Assembly (NCBI RefSeq): GCF_003259175.1
Contig: NZ_QGOK01000011.1
Coordinates: 1-64,000, forward strand
Length of the DNA stretch: 64,000 bases
DNA from: Marinomonas shanghaiensis
GTDB taxonomy: Bacteria; Pseudomonadota; Gammaproteobacteria; Pseudomonadales; Marinomonadaceae
Direction: 5' to 3'
Shown: positions 26,689-35,702 of the stretch, one piece after another
Layout: each line of letters opens with the position of its first letter
How positions within the stretch are numbered: the stretch's first letter is position 1
The notes under the pieces: generated by a model
Database searches by the model: none
Told to the model about the DNA's origin: nothing
Seen by the model: only the letters and a program-made list of their open reading frames with translations
Position numbers and translations under genes: made by a program

Positions 26689-27102
26689 ATGTCTGCTTTG
26701 TTTCATTACGCTTACCATGTTACATCATTAGAAGAAACGCGCATCTTTTATACACAAGTGTTAGGTTGTCTCGAAGGGCGTAGTACAGAGACCTGGGTTG
26801 ATTTTGACTTTCATGGGCATCAATTATCTCTTCATCTTGGTGAGCCTAGCCCGACGACCAATACGGGGAAAGTAGGAAACCATCTTGTTCCTATGCCGCA
26901 TTTTGGGTTGATTTTACCCTTGGATGAATGGCAAAAGCTGGCGACACGTTTAACTGAGGCGAATGTAGCATTTGATCTGGCTCCGAGTGTTCGTTTTGAG
27001 GGGCAGCCCGGTGAGCAATGGACGCTGTTTTTTAAAGACCCAAGTGGTAATGCTATTGAGTTGAAAGGCTTTAAAGACTTGGCTCAGGTATACGAGAAAT
27101 GA
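26689..27102 (+). CDS. VOC-family dioxygenase-like protein
   Basis: A 137-aa single-domain protein starting MSALFHYAYHVTSLEETRIFY, with TWVDFDFHGHQLSLHLGE and a C-terminal WTLFFKDPSGNAIELKGF, where the two His and one Glu of the vicinal-oxygen-chelate metal site can be assigned. AGGAG lies 5 nt before the ATG. Its stop overlaps the start of the hydroxyacid dehydrogenase gene by 4 bp (ATGA), so the two products are made together. Substrate unknown; members of this subgroup are often annotated as glyoxalase or extradiol-dioxygenase related. Confidence 0.85.
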   Translation: MSALFHYAYHVTSLEETRIFYTQVLGCLEGRSTETWVDFDFHGHQLSLHLGEPSPTTNTGKVGNHLVPMPHFGLILPLDEWQKLATRLTEANVAFDLAPSVRFEGQPGEQWTLFFKDPSGNAIELKGFKDLAQVYEK

Positions 27103-28034
27103 TTCCATTTGTCAGTCGTGTTGGTCCATCTGAGCAGGCAGTCTGGATTAAACAACTTTCAGCGGCGATGCCGGATGAGATTATTCTGCCGTTTTCAGCA
27201 TTAACCTTAGAGCAACGGCTGCAGTGTGACGTGGCGATTGTGGCTAATCCGAGTCCGGAAGATCTGATGGCGTTGCCAGCCTTAAAGTGGGTTCATAGTG
27301 TGTGGGCTGGTGTTGAGCGCATGATCAATGAGCTTGAATCTCCAACGTTTTCTATTGTGCGTTTGGTCGATGCTAATTTAGCCAATACCATGTCGGAAGC
27401 CGTGTTAGCTTGGACGCTCTTTTTGCATCGTGATATGCCGGCCTATGCTAAGCAACAGGCAGATCAGCTTTGGTGTCCACGTCCTATGGTGCAAGCTCAA
27501 GATCGTCGGATTGGCGTGCTTGGATTAGGTGCGCTGGGGCGAGTAAGTGCTCAACGTTTGGTTAACAATGGTTTTTCAGTAGCAGGTTGGAGTCGCAGTG
27601 AAAAGCACATAGAAGGCATTCAATGTTTTCATGGTAAGGATGGCTTGACTGCTTTATTACGCCAGAGTGACATACTGGTTTGTCTTCTGCCTCTGACGTC
27701 GGAAACAAGAAATCTACTGAATCAACAAAATTTGTCTTACTTGCCTAATGGGGCGAGTCTGATCAATTTTGCTCGGGGCGCTATTGTTGACGATCATGCC
27801 TTGCTTGCTCAGCTTGATCAAAAGCATTTGTCTCATGCGGTTTTGGATGTTTTTATGCAAGAACCATTGTCTACTGGACATGCTTACTGGTCGCACAAAT
27901 CCGTTACTGTTTTACCACATATTTCAGCCCCTACGCATCCAGTCAGTGCTAGTCAGATAGTGGCTTCCAATATTCATCATTACCGTTTAACTGGTCTTAC
28001 TCCCACCGTGGTGGACCCAATACGTGGATATTAG
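27099..28034 (+). CDS. D-2-hydroxyacid dehydrogenase, glyoxylate/hydroxypyruvate reductase A-like
   Basis: A 311-aa NAD(P)-dependent oxidoreductase. GVLGLGALGRVSAQRL (near residue 140) is the Rossmann dinucleotide site, WSRSEK follows it with an Arg/Ser pair that favours NADPH, and NFARGAIVDDHALL, DVFMQEPL and LPHISAPTHP carry the Arg, Glu and His of the active site. Lack of an N-terminal extension and the overall look fit GhrA-type enzymes that reduce glyoxylate and hydroxypyruvate. It is translationally coupled to the VOC gene. Confidence 0.83.
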   Translation: MIPFVSRVGPSEQAVWIKQLSAAMPDEIILPFSALTLEQRLQCDVAIVANPSPEDLMALPALKWVHSVWAGVERMINELESPTFSIVRLVDANLANTMSEAVLAWTLFLHRDMPAYAKQQADQLWCPRPMVQAQDRRIGVLGLGALGRVSAQRLVNNGFSVAGWSRSEKHIEGIQCFHGKDGLTALLRQSDILVCLLPLTSETRNLLNQQNLSYLPNGASLINFARGAIVDDHALLAQLDQKHLSHAVLDVFMQEPLSTGHAYWSHKSVTVLPHISAPTHPVSASQIVASNIHHYRLTGLTPTVVDPIRGY

Positions 28035-28072
28035 TTTGCAGGGTGTTAAAATAAGTCCAAATAGGAGCCTTT

Positions 28073-28423
28073 ATGCCACATTGTATTCTTGAGTACAGTC
28101 AAAATTTAGAACAAGAAGTCCCCCCCGTTGATTTACTTGAAGCGGTGAAAGCTGCCTGTATCGCATCGTCACTTTTTACCGCTGAAGACATTAAATTGCG
28201 CAGTTTTCCATACAAGAGTTTTTTGACCGCAGGGCAGGAGGATGCCTTCATTCATGTCATATTGAGAATGCTGTCTGGTCGGACGTTGGAACAACGCAAA
28301 CAACTTTCTCACTTAGTTCTTGAAGCGTTAACACAATTTTCATTAAAAGATGTTAGTTTCTCCGTGGAAGTGTGCGAAATGGAACGCGATACCTATGCCA
28401 AAAAGGTCGTTCTGTCCCAATAA
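28073..28423 (+). CDS. 5-carboxymethyl-2-hydroxymuconate isomerase-family protein
   Basis: A 116-aa protein of the tautomerase superfamily: MPHCILEYSQNLE has the catalytic Pro immediately after Met1, and the HVILRMLSGRTLEQRKQLS stretch and the length match CHMI (HpcD/HpaF). In aromatic degraders this enzyme isomerises an intermediate of homoprotocatechuate breakdown, but no other hpa gene is present in the window, so the assigned reaction is uncertain. It lies 38 bp after the hydroxyacid dehydrogenase gene, probably in its transcript. Confidence 0.8.
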   Translation: MPHCILEYSQNLEQEVPPVDLLEAVKAACIASSLFTAEDIKLRSFPYKSFLTAGQEDAFIHVILRMLSGRTLEQRKQLSHLVLEALTQFSLKDVSFSVEVCEMERDTYAKKVVLSQ

Positions 28424-28462
28424 CGATAGCGGGTCTGATCGCTAAAAAAGGTTTTAAATATA

Positions 28463-29452
28463 ATGAAAGCCATTGTGTGCTCAATGATGCTTCTGCCGAG
28501 TTTGTTGTGGGCTCAAGTTGAATCCCAGCCCTCGGACGATACCTTCTCTCTTCCGTCCAACGACAGTGTTTCTGAGGTATTGTCGGAAGAAGAGGTGCCT
28601 TATTCTCCGGAAGAACCGGCTGTACCAGAATCTATTTCACAGCGCGCAATAAAAGCGAATGGTCTTTTTCAGCAGCGAGAGAATAGAGAAACAGCCACAC
28701 TGAACAATCCGTTTGTCTTAACGCCCCACAGGCCCAATTATTTTTTGCCTTTTGCCTACACGTCCAACCCCAATGATCGCTCTTTTTTGGGGGATGAAAC
28801 AGATGAAAGCCTGGAGAGCGTGGAGTTTAAGTTTCAGCTGAGTGTGAAATTTCCAGTCGTGTATGATGTGGTGGGCCGCAATACGAGTTTGTGGTTTGCC
28901 TATACTCAACAAGCTTATTGGCAAGCCTACAATAGCCATATTTCAGCGCCTTTTCGCGATACTAATCATGAACCTGAAGTGTTTATTGTTACCAAACCAA
29001 AACATGGTCTTTTAGGTGTTAAGCCGAGTTATATTACGTACGGTTTTAATCATCAGTCGAATGGTCAGTCCGGTGATCTTTCTCGTTCTTGGAACCGTTT
29101 TTATGTGGATTTCTTATTTGAAACGGCGGATACCGCCTTTTCTATTAAGCCTTGGTATCGAATCCCGGAAAGCGAAGACATTGATGATAATCCCAATATA
29201 GAAAACTACTATGGTTACGGTGAGCTTAATATCATACATGTGATTGATGATTACAGTATTGATGTTATGTTGAGAAACAACCTTAAGTCCTCTGATAACA
29301 GAGGAGCATTACAGGTTGGTTTTACTTTTCCTTTGTGGGGTAAATCCAGAGGTTATATTCAATACTTTAATGGATATGGACAATCGTTACTGGATTACAA
29401 CCATCAAACCCAATCGATTGGCGTGGGGATCATGTTAACGAATTGGTTGTAG
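28463..29452 (+). CDS. pldA: Outer-membrane phospholipase A
   Basis: A 329-aa precursor with a signal peptide (MKAIVCSMMLLPSLLWAQ) and a proline/acidic linker, then a twelve-strand barrel typical of OMPLA. The catalytic core is YGFNHQSNGQSGDLSRSWNR, with the active-site His and Ser two residues apart and the nearby Asn. It hydrolyses phospholipids that reach the outer leaflet of the outer membrane and needs calcium and dimerisation. A terminator follows at 29494. The gene is directly upstream of the Pho-box-controlled PAP2/glycosyltransferase pair. Confidence 0.9.
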   Translation: MKAIVCSMMLLPSLLWAQVESQPSDDTFSLPSNDSVSEVLSEEEVPYSPEEPAVPESISQRAIKANGLFQQRENRETATLNNPFVLTPHRPNYFLPFAYTSNPNDRSFLGDETDESLESVEFKFQLSVKFPVVYDVVGRNTSLWFAYTQQAYWQAYNSHISAPFRDTNHEPEVFIVTKPKHGLLGVKPSYITYGFNHQSNGQSGDLSRSWNRFYVDFLFETADTAFSIKPWYRIPESEDIDDNPNIENYYGYGELNIIHVIDDYSIDVMLRNNLKSSDNRGALQVGFTFPLWGKSRGYIQYFNGYGQSLLDYNHQTQSIGVGIMLTNWL

Positions 29453-29493
29453 TGTTTTCGTTACTGATAGTGATGAAGGCAATCGTGATGAAA

Positions 29494-29522
29494 GATACCT
29501 CGCTTTGACGGGGTATTTTTTT
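29494..29522 (+). terminator. pldA terminator
   Basis: ATACC-t-CG, loop CTTTGA, CG-g-GGTAT followed by seven T. It separates pldA from the Pho-controlled pair downstream. Confidence 0.75.
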
Positions 29523-29544
29523 ATCTACGGGAGGCCAACGCGCG

Positions 29545-29573
29545 CTGTCACGAAGTTGTCATCTCAGTGTCAC
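29545..29573 (+). promoter_or_regulatory. Three-repeat Pho box of the PAP2-glycosyltransferase operon
   Basis: CTGTCAC (29545), TTGTCAT (29556) and GTGTCAC (29567) lie in direct repeat at exactly 11-bp intervals, the geometry of tandem PhoB dimers. A weak -10 (TTTTAC region, 29585-29591) follows. The position 59 bp upstream of the PAP2 start and after the pldA terminator ties it to the PAP2 gene. Confidence 0.8.
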
Positions 29574-29631
29574 AGAAAGGACATTTTACTGGTCTATGTT
29601 GAAAGTAAGACAAACCAGTGAGGTGATGAAT

Positions 29632-30147
29632 ATGAATATCCTTCAAAACATCCACGCATTTGATGTGCAGACTTTTTATTGGTGTATGGCGCGAAAGCAT
29701 AGAGCCAAGTTAACGAGCATTGGGCGGGCTATTTCGTTTTCGGCAGACGGCCCTTTGTATGGCTTAGGTGCTTTATGGTTATGGTGGCTTGGGTATGAAA
29801 CCTTAGTGGCCGTTTTAGTGTTTGGTTTCGTGCTTGAGCGTGGGGTCTATTTCGTTTTAAAACGAGGGTTTAAGCGTAATCGTCCTGCCGACGCATTGGA
29901 TAATTTCAGCAGTTTTATTATTCCGTCAGACCAATTTTCATTTCCTTCAGGCCATACCTCTGGCGCATTTTTTATCGCTTTCTGTCTAAGTGAATGGTTT
30001 CCTAGTGTAAACATGATGTTGTATTTTTGGGCGGCAAATGTGGGCTTGTCTCGTATTTTTCTGGGGGTGCATTTTCCAACGGATACGGTTATTGGCGCTT
30101 TATTGGGCAGTGCTTGTGCCGCATTGGCGATAGGAGTATTGGTGTGA
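29632..30147 (+). CDS. PAP2-family membrane phosphatase
   Basis: A 171-aa integral membrane protein with the three acid-phosphatase motifs complete: KRGFKRNRP, FPSGHTSGAF and SRIFLGVHFPTD. It probably dephosphorylates a lipid phosphate such as phosphatidate or an isoprenoid pyrophosphate. The ATG at 29632 has GAGG 8 nt upstream; ATGs at 29596 and 29626 are open in frame, but the first would fall near the expected transcription start. A Pho box controls it, and its stop overlaps the start of the glycosyltransferase gene (GTGA). A lipid-remodelling role under phosphate starvation is inferred from these two facts. Confidence 0.87.
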   Translation: MNILQNIHAFDVQTFYWCMARKHRAKLTSIGRAISFSADGPLYGLGALWLWWLGYETLVAVLVFGFVLERGVYFVLKRGFKRNRPADALDNFSSFIIPSDQFSFPSGHTSGAFFIAFCLSEWFPSVNMMLYFWAANVGLSRIFLGVHFPTDTVIGALLGSACAALAIGVLV

Positions 30148-31241
30148 AGATACTGTATGGTGTACAGGGAACAGGAAACGGACACATTACTCGGGCGAGA
30201 GCCATGGCGGTGGAAATGCAGGCCGCTGGACTTGAGGTGGATTTTGTTTTTTCTGGTCGCGCACCAGAAGACTATTTTGATATGAGTGTATTTGGTAATT
30301 ATCGAACCTTTGAGGGATTAAGTTTTGTGGCGCGTAATGGTCAACTAGATTTAGTAGCGACCTACCGTAAAGCGAATTTTATTCGTTTATATAAGGATAT
30401 TCGGGCGTTGAATACCCATGGATATGACTTGGTGATTACAGACTTTGAGCCTATTGTGGCTTGGGCGGCGAAACGTCAAGGCGTACCTTGCATTGGGTTT
30501 GGGCATCAATATGCCTTTAAATACGATATTCCACGCTATAAAAAGAATGTGATTGCGCAGTGGATTATGTCAAATTTTGCCCCCGCAGCAACACAATTAG
30601 GGGCGCATTGGCACCATTTTGGTCATCCTATTTTGCCTCCTTTGATTCATGGCCAAACTTTGGTCAATTCAGCCAATGCTAATCAGGTTCTTGTTTATTT
30701 GCCCTTCGAAAATAGCGAGGCCGTGCTGGAGTGGCTTGAAGGCGTACCAGCTTATCAATTTCGTTTACATTGTAAGGATATCGATCCAGGCGTGTACGGC
30801 AATGTTGAAGTCTTTGGATTTAGTCGTGATGTCTTTCAACGGAATTTAAGTGAATGTGAGTCTGTACTCTGTAATGCTGGATTTGAGTTAAATTCAGAGG
30901 CTTTACAGTTAGGCCGTCGTATTTTAGCAAAACCGTTAAAGGGACAGATAGAGCAGCATTCTAATGCAATTGCCTTGGATTTATTGGGCTTAGCTAAGAC
31001 CTGTGATGTTTTGAATTCAGCCACGATTCAAGATTGGTTAGAAACAAGTCGAGTGGTGCAAATTTCCTATCCTAATGTTGCCAAAGCTGTGGTGGCTTGG
31101 TTGCAATCTAATGATGATTCCAACGTTATGGATTTATGTGAATCGTTATGGGAGCAGACTCCCAACGTACGAGGAATTAACTTCCAGTACGATAAAGACG
31201 CACCGCTTTGGGATGTCAATAAGGTTACTGCCTGTCATTAA
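30144..31241 (+). CDS. Glycosyltransferase of the MJ1255/VC2487 type (GT-B fold)
   Basis: A 365-aa protein from the GTG at 30144, with TAGGAG 7 nt upstream; the frame is open further upstream but only within the PAP2 gene. MKILYGVQGTGNGHITRARAMA is the glycine-rich loop of GT-B enzymes related to MurG, and VLCNAGFELNSEALQLGRRIL near residue 255 is the sugar-nucleotide binding site. It resembles the family named after MJ1255 and VC2487, whose acceptor is not known to me. Coupling to a Pho-controlled PAP2 phosphatase suggests it glycosylates the diacylglycerol that the phosphatase frees; this is inference. Confidence 0.8.
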   Translation: MKILYGVQGTGNGHITRARAMAVEMQAAGLEVDFVFSGRAPEDYFDMSVFGNYRTFEGLSFVARNGQLDLVATYRKANFIRLYKDIRALNTHGYDLVITDFEPIVAWAAKRQGVPCIGFGHQYAFKYDIPRYKKNVIAQWIMSNFAPAATQLGAHWHHFGHPILPPLIHGQTLVNSANANQVLVYLPFENSEAVLEWLEGVPAYQFRLHCKDIDPGVYGNVEVFGFSRDVFQRNLSECESVLCNAGFELNSEALQLGRRILAKPLKGQIEQHSNAIALDLLGLAKTCDVLNSATIQDWLETSRVVQISYPNVAKAVVAWLQSNDDSNVMDLCESLWEQTPNVRGINFQYDKDAPLWDVNKVTACH

Positions 31242-31305
31242 TACCAGGCAGTAACACTTTCTTAAACACTTAGCTTCATGATTGGACTAATGAAACGGTC
31301 CGTCG

Positions 31306-32232
31306 TTAAGCTCGTAAGGTTTTGTCAAAAAAGCTAACAGTACGTTGCCATGCCAGTTCAGCATTTTTTTCATCATAGCGAGCGGTGGAATCGTTATGAA
31401 AACCATGGTTTGTTTTAGGGTAGATGTACGCAGTGTAGTCTACCTTGTTGGCCTTTAATGCTTTTTCATAATCGGGCCAAGTGTCATTGACGCGTTGATC
31501 TATTTCGGCAAAGTGGATTTGCAAAGAGGCTTTGATTTTCTCTATATTGGCTTTGGCTGGGGTGCCGTAATAGGGGGCTCCTGCTTGAATTGTATCGGGC
31601 ATTGCTGCCGCCAAGGTGTTGGTTAAATAACCGCCATAACAGAACCCGACCATGCCGACTTTACCTGTACTGAATGCGTGTTGTTGCAGCAGTGTCGCAG
31701 CGTCCATAAAATCCCCTTCGATTTTGTTCCCATCAAGGCTTTTTTGCATTTCGCGGCCAGCATCGTCATTACCCGGATAGCCACCCAGAGGAAAGAGTGC
31801 ATCAGGCGCAAACGCGATGAACCCCGCCTTTGCTAGGCGTCTAGCAACGTCTTCAATGTAAGGGTTGAGGCCGCGATTTTCATGTGCAACTAACACGGTA
31901 GGAGCTTTATTATCAGCATTTACATTTTTTGGAATCACTAGGTAACCACGCCCTTTGCCATGCCCATTGGGTGTATCAAATTCAAGGTAACTGGCGATGA
32001 TATCGGGATCGTTAAAAGAGACTTGTTCTGCAAGTGCATAGTTAGGGGTTAGCGCGCCTGCAACCACGGATAGGGTGAGTCCCGCGATACTTAATGTGCC
32101 TAGGCGAGATAAAAAAGTACGTCTGTCTATATCACCATGAGCGTACTCGTCATACCAGTCGAATGCTTCTTGAGGAATATTACTACTTGATAAATGTTTA
32201 GAGGGTGTCTTTTTTGTTGATAATGATGTCAT
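31306..32232 (-). CDS. Exported dienelactone hydrolase-family protein (YghX-like)
   Basis: A 308-aa alpha/beta hydrolase with a twin-arginine motif (DIDRRTFLSRLGTLSIAG, residues about 35-52), so probably exported folded. The hydrolase domain has the nucleophile elbow GFCYGGYL with Cys in place of Ser, EIDQRV with the acid and KTNHGFH with the catalytic His. It is similar in layout to E. coli YghX; the substrate is unknown. The ATG at 32232 is favoured because AAGGAAG lies 8 nt upstream; the frame is open for 48 codons before that without a binding site. Confidence 0.83.
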   Translation of the reverse strand: MTSLSTKKTPSKHLSSSNIPQEAFDWYDEYAHGDIDRRTFLSRLGTLSIAGLTLSVVAGALTPNYALAEQVSFNDPDIIASYLEFDTPNGHGKGRGYLVIPKNVNADNKAPTVLVAHENRGLNPYIEDVARRLAKAGFIAFAPDALFPLGGYPGNDDAGREMQKSLDGNKIEGDFMDAATLLQQHAFSTGKVGMVGFCYGGYLTNTLAAAMPDTIQAGAPYYGTPAKANIEKIKASLQIHFAEIDQRVNDTWPDYEKALKANKVDYTAYIYPKTNHGFHNDSTARYDEKNAELAWQRTVSFFDKTLRA

Positions 32233-32514
32233 TGCAATGTCTTCCTTTATGTTATTGATGAAACTAAGCAGAACATGGTTAGAGACCACTGCTGAGCTAT
32301 AATATAAGCATAGACAGGGAACGATGTCTCTTTTGAAAGGTAACAACCAAACATGGTTCAATAGACATACGTACAAAAAAAAGTATCGGATGAGATAATT
32401 GATCTTTTTTTTAAAGGTATGCGTATATAAATCTAGCAGAAATACAGTTCAGTACTTAGAAAATAGTATTTATCAATCTTCTTAATGAAGATAACTCAGT
32501 AGGAACGGACACTT

Positions 32515-33237
32515 ATGGTGCGTAAAATGCCAATTATTATTACAGGTGGAGGGCAACGCCTGGGTTTAGCTTGTGCAAAGGCATTAGTTGCACAGGGGTA
32601 TGACGTCGTTATTACTTATCGAAAAACACGCGAAGATATTGCTGCTTTAGAGGAACAAGGAATAACGTGTCTTCAAGCTGACTTTTCAACGTCAACGGGT
32701 GTTGATACGTTTATTGCGACAATTAAAAGTCGTTATTCAGCATTAGGCGGCATCATTCATAATGCGTCTGAATGGGCGGCGGAGGAAGGTTGTGCCGATA
32801 CAGGGTTATTAATGGAAAAAATGTGGCAAGTGCATGTATTTGCGCCTTATCGTATAAATCTCGCCTTTGAAGCATTATTATGTGCAGGTTCTGAGCAGGA
32901 TGGGCAAGCGGACATCATTCATATGACAGATTATGTGGTCGAAAAAGGCAGTGATAAACATATTGCCTATGCGGCAAGTAAAGCGGGTTTAGCCAATCTA
33001 ACCAGCTCTTTTGCTAAACGCTTTGCCCCCAAGGTAAAAGTGAATGCGATTGCACCGTCATTGTTGATGTTTAACGAAAGCGATGATGATGAATACCGTA
33101 ATAAAGCATTGAATAAGTCGCTGCTACGCAAAGCGCCAGGAGAACAAGAAGGCGTAATGGCTGTGCAGTACATATTAGGCAGTCGCTATATGACAGGTCG
33201 AACCTTGTCACTTGATGGGGGCCGTCATTTGGTTTAA
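32515..33237 (+). CDS. folM: Dihydromonapterin reductase FolM-like SDR
   Basis: A 240-aa short-chain dehydrogenase: TGGGQRLGLACAKAL is the NADP-binding loop, HNASEW the second motif and YAASKAGL the Tyr-x3-Lys catalytic pair. GGGQRLG rather than the usual TGxxxGIG, together with the folE gene next to it, points to FolM, which reduces dihydromonapterin (and dihydrofolate) with NADPH. Tetrahydromonapterin is the cofactor of phenylalanine hydroxylase in related bacteria. The ATG at 32527 is an alternative start. Confidence 0.82.
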   Translation: MVRKMPIIITGGGQRLGLACAKALVAQGYDVVITYRKTREDIAALEEQGITCLQADFSTSTGVDTFIATIKSRYSALGGIIHNASEWAAEEGCADTGLLMEKMWQVHVFAPYRINLAFEALLCAGSEQDGQADIIHMTDYVVEKGSDKHIAYAASKAGLANLTSSFAKRFAPKVKVNAIAPSLLMFNESDDDEYRNKALNKSLLRKAPGEQEGVMAVQYILGSRYMTGRTLSLDGGRHLV

Positions 33238-33307
33238 CCAACTAAATAGCCTCTTTTTTGAACGCCTCCATGTCATGAGACAGGGTTAAGCAACTTAGGA
33301 CAAACAT

Positions 33308-33991
33308 ATGAAAGCTAACACAGCTGAACAAACCAATTTAATTCGTCCCGTCTTGTCTGATGCGGCGATAAAAGTACGTGATGCTCTTATCAAAAGCGGT
33401 TTAGAAACCCCGATGATTGATAATGGTCTAACCAACGAAGAAAAATATCAGCGTATTAAACATTCGTTCGAAGACATTGTGACAACGCTTGGCCTAGATC
33501 TAAGTGATGATAGCTTGGCAGAAACACCACACCGAATTGCTAAAATGTACGTGAAAGAGATTTTTTCAGGTCTGGACTATGCCTTGTTTCCTAAGATCAC
33601 TGTCATTGAAAACAAGATGCAAGTGGACGAAATGGTGAAGGTAAGTGACATTAGTTTTACCAGTACCTGTGAGCACCATTTTGTGACCATTGATGGCTTG
33701 GCTAAAGTTGCTTATTTGCCGAAAACCAAAATTATTGGCTTGTCTAAAATCAATCGTATTGTGCGGTTTTTTGCTCAGCGTCCACAGGTTCAAGAACGTT
33801 TGACTCAGCAAATTTTGGTGACACTGCAAACATTATTGGAAACCGACAATGTCGCTGTCAGCATAAGTGCCGTACACTATTGTGTAAAAGCGCGTGGTGT
33901 AATGGATGCCAGTTCCTCAACGCAAACCACCGCGCTAGGTGGATTGTTTAAGCGTAGTGATAAGACTCGTGGGGAGTTTCTTGCTAGATAA
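33308..33991 (+). CDS. folE: GTP cyclohydrolase I
   Basis: A 227-aa enzyme that turns GTP into dihydroneopterin triphosphate, the first step of folate and pterin synthesis. The family motifs are intact: [27 protein letters not shown] with zinc-binding Cys and His, [22 protein letters not shown], and [14 protein letters not shown] with the second zinc Cys. TTAGGA is 7 nt before the ATG. It follows folM in the same direction, so both would feed the same pterin branch. A terminator follows. Confidence 0.93.
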   Translation: MKANTAEQTNLIRPVLSDAAIKVRDALIKSGLETPMIDNGLTNEEKYQRIKHSFEDIVTTLGLDLSDDSLAETPHRIAKMYVKEIFSGLDYALFPKITVIENKMQVDEMVKVSDISFTSTCEHHFVTIDGLAKVAYLPKTKIIGLSKINRIVRFFAQRPQVQERLTQQILVTLQTLLETDNVAVSISAVHYCVKARGVMDASSSTQTTALGGLFKRSDKTRGEFLAR

Positions 33992-34050
33992 GTTGGCAAG
34001 ACTCGTTTAGTCATCTTGCACATAAAAACGCGTGATTGCTACGCAAACAA

Positions 34051-34080
34051 AAAGAGCCTATCGACATAGGCTCTTTTTTT
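34051..34080 (+). terminator. folE terminator
   Basis: AAAGAGCCTAT, loop CGAC, ATAGGCTCTTT followed by further T residues. Confidence 0.9.
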
Positions 34081-34147
34081 ATGCCATAAATTCAGGCAAA
34101 GTGACGCAGCGATATAGGATAAACCTTTTGTATTTGAGGCGTTTGGC

Positions 34148-34423
34148 ATGACAGATAAGAAAACAGTGTGGTTTCCGGCAAAAGACAATGGTTGGGGATG
34201 GGGTAAGCCTAATACATGGCAAGGTTGGCTGGTATTGGTTGTGTATATTGTCAGTGTGGCCATCATTAGTGTGGCTATTGATCCTAAGGAAACGCTTTTG
34301 ACATGGGCGATACTCGTCACGATCAGTACTTTGATTTTATTGTTGGTGTACTTATGGAAGGGGGAGGCGCCAAATTGGAAGTGGAAGCCAATCGAAAAAG
34401 ATAAACGAAAATGGTACAAGTAG
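34148..34423 (+). CDS. Small two-helix membrane protein
   Basis: A 91-aa protein with WFPAKDNGWGWGKP at the start, two hydrophobic helices (WLVLVVYIVSVAIISVAI and WAILVTISTLILLLVYLW) and a basic, tryptophan-rich end (NWKWKPIEKDKRKWYK). The GWGWG box followed by two helices recurs in small inner-membrane proteins of unknown function. TGAGG is 8 nt before the ATG. It stands alone after the folE terminator. Confidence 0.7.
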   Translation: MTDKKTVWFPAKDNGWGWGKPNTWQGWLVLVVYIVSVAIISVAIDPKETLLTWAILVTISTLILLLVYLWKGEAPNWKWKPIEKDKRKWYK

Positions 34424-34520
34424 CGCGTCTTTTTCTTAAGTCGATTTAAGTGAATTTAAAGATTTTATTGAAAACCTTAATCGGTTCAAATAGGCAAAAA
34501 ATTCATTTAAGGATAAGTTA

Positions 34521-35696
34521 GTGCGCACATCTGGCGTGTTGTTGTTTGTTGCTTACTTAGGGTTCATTAGTTTAGGTTTGCCGGATGCGGCTCATGGCAT
34601 TAATTGGCCATTTGTGCGAATGGACTTTTCTGTACCAATAGGATGGCTTGGCTTAGTGATCGCCGCTGGTGGTATTGGTTATCTGATGTCGAGCTTTTCG
34701 GTGGGATATTGGATCAACCGCTTTGGCGTGGGTTGGTTGTTAGTGACCAGCTGTTTGTTGGTTAGTAGTGGTTTATTTGGTTTTTATTTCAGCACCTCCT
34801 TTATTGTTTTTACGTTATTTTCTGTGGTGATTGGCATGGGTTCTGGTGCAATCGATGCAGGGTTAAATGCCTATGCGGCAGAGCATTTTTCTACCAAGCA
34901 TATGAATTGGTTGCATGCGGCGTTTGGTGTTGGTGCGACGGCAGGGCCTATCATAGTCACCAGTGTGTTGGTGAGTTTTTCGCAAAATTGGCGTTTGGGT
35001 TATGCTGTTTTGGCCATCATCTTGTTTGTCATGGCGCTGGTGTTTTTATTCAGTCGCCATTTGTGGGAAAGTGAAAAACACGCTCCTAAAAAAGTCGATG
35101 TCACTTTAGGAAATACTGGCCCCGTAACGCAACTTCAGGCTTTAAAACACCCTGTTATTCGTTTTCAGATTGTATTTTTCTTTTTGTACTCAGGGGTTGA
35201 GGTTGGCGTAGGGCAGTGGGCTTTTACTGTGATGACAGAGTCTCGTGGTATTTCTATTGCCAGTGCTGGAACCTGGGTTGCGGTGTATTGGGGGGCATTG
35301 GCATTTGGTCGAGCTATTTTTGGATTCTTAGTAGAACGTTTTTCCGTAGACCAGCTATTGCGGCTTTGTCTGGCTGGTGTGTCACTGGGGGCGCTTTTCT
35401 TTACGGTCAGCATAACACCTTACACTAGTTACTTTGGTTTGGCGTTAATGGGGTTTTGTGCCGCCCCTATTTTTCCCTGTATGATTTCTCAAACTGCCAT
35501 ACGGGTGGGTAAAAGTTACTCTGTACACGCCATTGGCTTTCAGATGAGTGCGGCCGTGATGGGGGCAATGACACTGCCATTTTTAAGTGGTTTGATAGGT
35601 GGTCAGTTTGGGCTGACCTTCCTTAGTATGAGTTTTTTAACGTATGCACTGGCTCTATTCGTTCTCTTTCATCTTATTTTAAGACGAGCTTTATAG
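34521..35696 (+). CDS. MFS transporter
   Basis: A 391-aa protein with about twelve hydrophobic segments and the GLPDAAHGINWPFVR stretch in the first loop, which recalls the fucose/glucose permease-like branch of the major facilitator superfamily. YWINRFGVGWLL stands at the A-motif position. The substrate is unknown. The start is GTG with AAGGAT upstream. It is convergent with the next MFS gene, with only 6 bp between the stops. Confidence 0.82.
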   Translation: MRTSGVLLFVAYLGFISLGLPDAAHGINWPFVRMDFSVPIGWLGLVIAAGGIGYLMSSFSVGYWINRFGVGWLLVTSCLLVSSGLFGFYFSTSFIVFTLFSVVIGMGSGAIDAGLNAYAAEHFSTKHMNWLHAAFGVGATAGPIIVTSVLVSFSQNWRLGYAVLAIILFVMALVFLFSRHLWESEKHAPKKVDVTLGNTGPVTQLQALKHPVIRFQIVFFFLYSGVEVGVGQWAFTVMTESRGISIASAGTWVAVYWGALAFGRAIFGFLVERFSVDQLLRLCLAGVSLGALFFTVSITPYTSYFGLALMGFCAAPIFPCMISQTAIRVGKSYSVHAIGFQMSAAVMGAMTLPFLSGLIGGQFGLTFLSMSFLTYALALFVLFHLILRRAL

Positions 35697-35702
35697 TTGC
35701 TG

